This document shows positions 60,583-64,000 of a stretch of DNA of 64,000 nucleotides, piece after piece. The notes below the pieces were generated by a model that worked only from the letters and a program-made list of their open reading frames with translations, did no database searches and was not told the origin of the DNA. The translations under genes and the position numbers were made by a program. How positions within the stretch are numbered: the stretch's first letter is position 1; every line of letters starts with the position of its first letter. The DNA comes from Pseudomonas putida (GTDB lineage Bacteria; Pseudomonadota; Gammaproteobacteria; Pseudomonadales; Pseudomonadaceae), in the NCBI RefSeq assembly GCF_004357765.1, contig NZ_SMTE01000004.1:186001-250000 (forward strand). The letters are read 5' to 3'.

Positions 60583-61071
60583 ATGTCCAAGCCTCTGCTC
60601 TCCCCCCAGGGTGATTTCCCCCCAGCCGGTCTGGGCCGACGCCTGGCGGCGATGTTCTATGACTTCCTGCTCTGTACGGCCCTGCTGATCGTCACCGCGG
60701 GTGCCTACAAGATGATCCAGATGGCGATCATTGGCGAAACCCGCATGCGTGAACTCACCGAAGCCGGCGCCCTGGATGGCGATCCTCTGCTGTCGACGAT
60801 CCTGCTGTTCGCGCTGTTCGGTTTCTTCGCCAAGTTCTGGACCCATGGCGGCCAGACCCTGGGCATGCAGGTATGGGGGGTGCGGGTGCAGAACGCCGAT
60901 GGCAGTGCCATCAGCCTGTGGCAGGCGCTGTTGCGCTTCGTGGTTTCGATCGCTTCGTGGCTGTGCCTGGGGCTGGGGTTTTTCTGGGCCTTGGTCGACA
61001 AGCGCAAGCGCGGCTGGCATGACATCTATTCGGACACCCAACTGGTCCGGCTGCCGAAGCGGAAAAAATGA
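60583..61071 (+). CDS. RDD-family membrane protein
   Basis: 162 residues from ATG 60583 (MSKPLLSPQGDFPPAGLGRRLAAMFYDFLL); the frame is open upstream but overlaps the terminator. Three hydrophobic segments. The conserved Arg and Asp of RDD proteins are seen in RRLAAMFYDF, and TLGMQVWGVRVQNADG and DKRKRGWHDIYSDTQLV are typical. Function is unknown; some relatives are suggested to be ion or solute transporters. Confidence 0.9.
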   Translation: MSKPLLSPQGDFPPAGLGRRLAAMFYDFLLCTALLIVTAGAYKMIQMAIIGETRMRELTEAGALDGDPLLSTILLFALFGFFAKFWTHGGQTLGMQVWGVRVQNADGSAISLWQALLRFVVSIASWLCLGLGFFWALVDKRKRGWHDIYSDTQLVRLPKRKK

Positions 61072-61098
61072 TCAGTTGAGGTCTCTTCAAGCTTTAAT

Positions 61099-61117
61099 GG
61101 GGCTGCTTTGCAGCCCC
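61099..61117. terminator. Hairpin between the RDD gene and lptG
   Basis: GGGGCTGC (61099-61106), TTT, GCAGCCCC (61110-61117). It lies between two convergent genes, so it may serve both; neither side has a real T-run. Confidence 0.6.
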
Positions 61118-61163
61118 AAAACGCTTGACTGTCAGGGATTTCCCCAACGTTGGCTTTTGCTCG

Positions 61164-62225
61164 CTACCCTGCCCGACGCAACAACCAAAGCCCTGCGATC
61201 GCACAGATCCCGGCGGGTATCACCACCGCCAGCAACGGCGGGAAGCCGAACACCTGGCTCGAAGGCCCCAACAGGTCGCCGGCAATGCGGAACACGAAGC
61301 CCACCAGCACACCGGTGAATACGCGCTGGCCAAGGGTCACCGAACGCAGCGGGCCAAAGATGAACGAGATCGCCATCAGTACCAGCGCCGCCGTGACCGC
61401 AGGCTGCAGGACCTTGGTCCAGAATGCCAGCCAATAACGCGCATTGTTCAGGCCTTGGTCGGCCAGATAGTGGATGTACTGCCACAGGCCGGTGATCGAC
61501 AACGACTCCGGCGCGACCACCACGGTATTGAGCAGCTCCGGAGTCACCGTGACGTCCCACTGCTCCTGCGGGCTCTTGATGACCTCGGTATGGTCGCCAC
61601 GGAAATGCGTGGTGCTGACGTCGCTGAGCACCCAGTGGTCGTCCTGGTACTGGGCACGGCGGGCGAAGCTGGAGGTGACGATCTTGCGCTCGTCATCGAA
61701 ACGGTAGCGGGTCACGCCCAGCAACAGGCCGTTGGGTTGCACCGAGTTGATGTGCACGAACTCTTCGCCCTGGCGATGCCACATGCCCCGTTTGGAGCTC
61801 TGCGCCTCACCGCCGCCCTGGGCCAGGGAACGGTCGGCCTGGGCCTTGTTCTCGGTGATCGGGGCGACGTACTCGCCGATCAACACACCTGCCAGCATCA
61901 GCACCAGCATGGGCTTCATCACCGCCCAGACGATACGGCCGATGGACACGCCGGCAGCGCGCATGATGGTCAGTTCGCTGCTGCTGGCCAAGCTGCCGAG
62001 GCCGATCAGGCAACCGATCAGGGCCGCCATCGGCAGCATGTCATACAGCCGGCGGGGCGCGGTCAGCAGCGTGTAGACGCCTGCATCGACCACGGTATAG
62101 GTATCGGAGAGGTCGCTCATTTCGTCGATGAAGGCGAACAGCGAGGCGAGGCCGAGGATGATCCCCAGTACCGCCAGAATGGCCAGCAGCACGCTCTGGC
62201 CGATGTAGCGGTCGAGCTTAGCCAT
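61164..62225 (-). CDS. lptG: LPS export permease LptG
   Basis: 353 residues from ATG 62225, 8 bp inside the end of lptF. Two groups of three TM helices flank a periplasmic beta-jellyroll. KLDRYIGQSVLLAILAVLGIILGLASLFAFIDEMSDL at the start and ASSSELTIMRAAGVSIGRI are family signatures. With LptF and LptB it extracts LPS from the inner membrane towards the outer membrane. Confidence 0.96.
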   Translation of the reverse strand: MAKLDRYIGQSVLLAILAVLGIILGLASLFAFIDEMSDLSDTYTVVDAGVYTLLTAPRRLYDMLPMAALIGCLIGLGSLASSSELTIMRAAGVSIGRIVWAVMKPMLVLMLAGVLIGEYVAPITENKAQADRSLAQGGGEAQSSKRGMWHRQGEEFVHINSVQPNGLLLGVTRYRFDDERKIVTSSFARRAQYQDDHWVLSDVSTTHFRGDHTEVIKSPQEQWDVTVTPELLNTVVVAPESLSITGLWQYIHYLADQGLNNARYWLAFWTKVLQPAVTAALVLMAISFIFGPLRSVTLGQRVFTGVLVGFVFRIAGDLLGPSSQVFGFPPLLAVVIPAGICAIAGLWLLRRAG

Positions 62226-63342
62226 GGGCCACCTCCGCACGGCGCGCGGCACGCTTGAGTTGCAGCGGCTCCCAATACATCAGGCCAAGGCCGATGAGCA
62301 GGAACAGGCCGTGGACCCACCACATGCCCAGGCCAATGGGCAACTTGCCCTTCTCCAGGGCCCCACGTACGGAAATCAGCATCGTCAGGTAGGCCATGTA
62401 CAGAAGAATCGCCGGCAGCAGTTTGAGGAAACGGCCCTGGCGCGGGTTGACCCGCGACAACGGTACGGCCAGCAGAGTCACGATGAAGACCAGGATCGGC
62501 AACGACAACCGCCATTGCAGCTCGGCACGCTCGCGCAGGCCCTTCTGGCCGAACAGCTCGGAGGTCGGGATGGCTTCGCGCTCGGTGACCTCTTCACTGA
62601 CCTCTGGCTTGGGCAGCAGTACACCGTAGGTGTCGTACTTGATGGCGCGGTAGTCGGCCTGACCTGGGTTGCCGTCGTAGCGGTAGCCGTTTTCCAGGAC
62701 CAGGTAGCGGTTGCCATCGGCCTGGATTTCCTGGTGACCCTTTTCGGCGACCAGTACCGAAGGCGCACGGTCCTTGGTCTTGTCGGAGTTGAAGCGTTTT
62801 TCCGAGATGAACACGCCGCCCAGGTTGATGCGGTCGTCCGACAGTTGCTCGGTATAGGTCACCCGGGAACCATCGCGCAGAGTCTGGAATCGACCCGGCG
62901 ACAGGGTGTCGAACTCGGTCAGGGCGTCCTGCTGGTTGATGATCTTCTGCACCTGGGCAACGCCCTGGGGTGCCAGGCTCAGGCTCAGCCAGGCGACCAG
63001 CAGGGCGACCAGCGCGGCCGGCGCCAGGGTCAGCGCCAGCAGCCGTTGTTGGCTCATGCCGGTGGCGGAGAGCACGGTCATCTCGCTCTCCAGGTACAGC
63101 CGGCCATAGGCCAGCAGGATACCGAGGAACAGCCCCAGCGGCAGGATCAGTTGCAGGAAGCCCGGCAGACGGAAGCCCATGATCAGGAACAACACGCCTG
63201 GGTCGAGCACGCCCTGGGCGGCCTGGGCCAGATACTTGATGAAGCGCCCGCTCATGATGATCACCAGCAGCACGGCGCTGACGGCGCTCAAGGTCACCAG
63301 GACCTCGCGGGACAGATAACGAAAGACGATCAAACCAGACAC
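62218..63342 (-). CDS. lptF: LPS export permease LptF
   Basis: 374 residues. VFRYLSREVLVTLSAVSAVLLVIIMSGRFIKYLAQAAQG; LESEMTVLSATGMSQQRLL, then the jellyroll and final TM helices (LPILVFIVTLLAVPLSRVNPRQGRFLKL). It is first of the lptFG pair and divergent from pepA, as in other proteobacteria. Confidence 0.96.
   Translation of the reverse strand: MSGLIVFRYLSREVLVTLSAVSAVLLVIIMSGRFIKYLAQAAQGVLDPGVLFLIMGFRLPGFLQLILPLGLFLGILLAYGRLYLESEMTVLSATGMSQQRLLALTLAPAALVALLVAWLSLSLAPQGVAQVQKIINQQDALTEFDTLSPGRFQTLRDGSRVTYTEQLSDDRINLGGVFISEKRFNSDKTKDRAPSVLVAEKGHQEIQADGNRYLVLENGYRYDGNPGQADYRAIKYDTYGVLLPKPEVSEEVTEREAIPTSELFGQKGLRERAELQWRLSLPILVFIVTLLAVPLSRVNPRQGRFLKLLPAILLYMAYLTMLISVRGALEKGKLPIGLGMWWVHGLFLLIGLGLMYWEPLQLKRAARRAEVAHG

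Positions 63343-64000
<658 letters not shown>

Overview
The window is a stretch of chromosome from a Pseudomonas, most likely of the P. putida group. Gene content and order (guaBA, xseA, leuA, eda-pgl-zwf / hexR, oprB-gtsDCBA, gltR2-gtrS, glk-edd / gap, arcDABC, gcvHP-sdaA-gcvT, lptFG / pepA) and the high-GC codon use fit that group. Nothing here fixes the species.

Positions 1 to about 9,990 are the right-hand part of an integrative element inserted at the 3' end of guaA. It carries a cut-off traJ-like relaxosome gene at the left edge, a 479-base non-coding region with a 10-bp repeat array (probable oriT/control region), two small transfer genes, and an isolated trbJ-trbK-trbL cluster (VirB5-like, small inner-membrane protein, VirB6-like). 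A repeat region, a primase-like replication gene, an AlpA-type regulator, a zinc/HTH protein of unknown role, an AT-richer two-TM cargo gene and a P4-type tyrosine integrase follow. The integrase sits against guaA with repeated putative arm sites. The left end of the element lies outside the window.

From 9,994 onward the content is ordinary core genome. 9.9-20.7 kb: purine synthesis (guaA, guaB), a TauE exporter with a divergent LysR regulator, a peptidoglycan amidase, xseA, an M23 peptidase, and leuA with a possible leader peptide. 20.8-39.3 kb: a glucose-use region. OprB and GtsABCD import glucose; Glk, Zwf, Pgl, Edd and Eda form the Entner-Doudoroff route; Gap continues it. HexR, GltR2/GtrS and probably Hfq/Crc regulate it, and HexR-like operators and Crc-like CA motifs are visible. 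39.3-44.5 kb: a Fur-box-led sigma/anti-sigma/TonB receptor/heme oxygenase set for heme iron. 44.9-52 kb: the arginine deiminase pathway with two divergent arcD copies and an Anr-like site. 52-60 kb: a TyrR-type sigma-54 activator (GcsR-like) with three 18-bp operators and a -24/-12 promoter in front of gcvH-gcvP-sdaA-gcvT. 60-64 kb: a cold-shock protein, an RDD membrane protein, lptF/lptG for LPS export, and the start of pepA.

The most unusual part is the island: a trb set reduced to J, K and L whose first two products end in almost the same 14-residue tail, together with several repeat families that look like control or replication sites.
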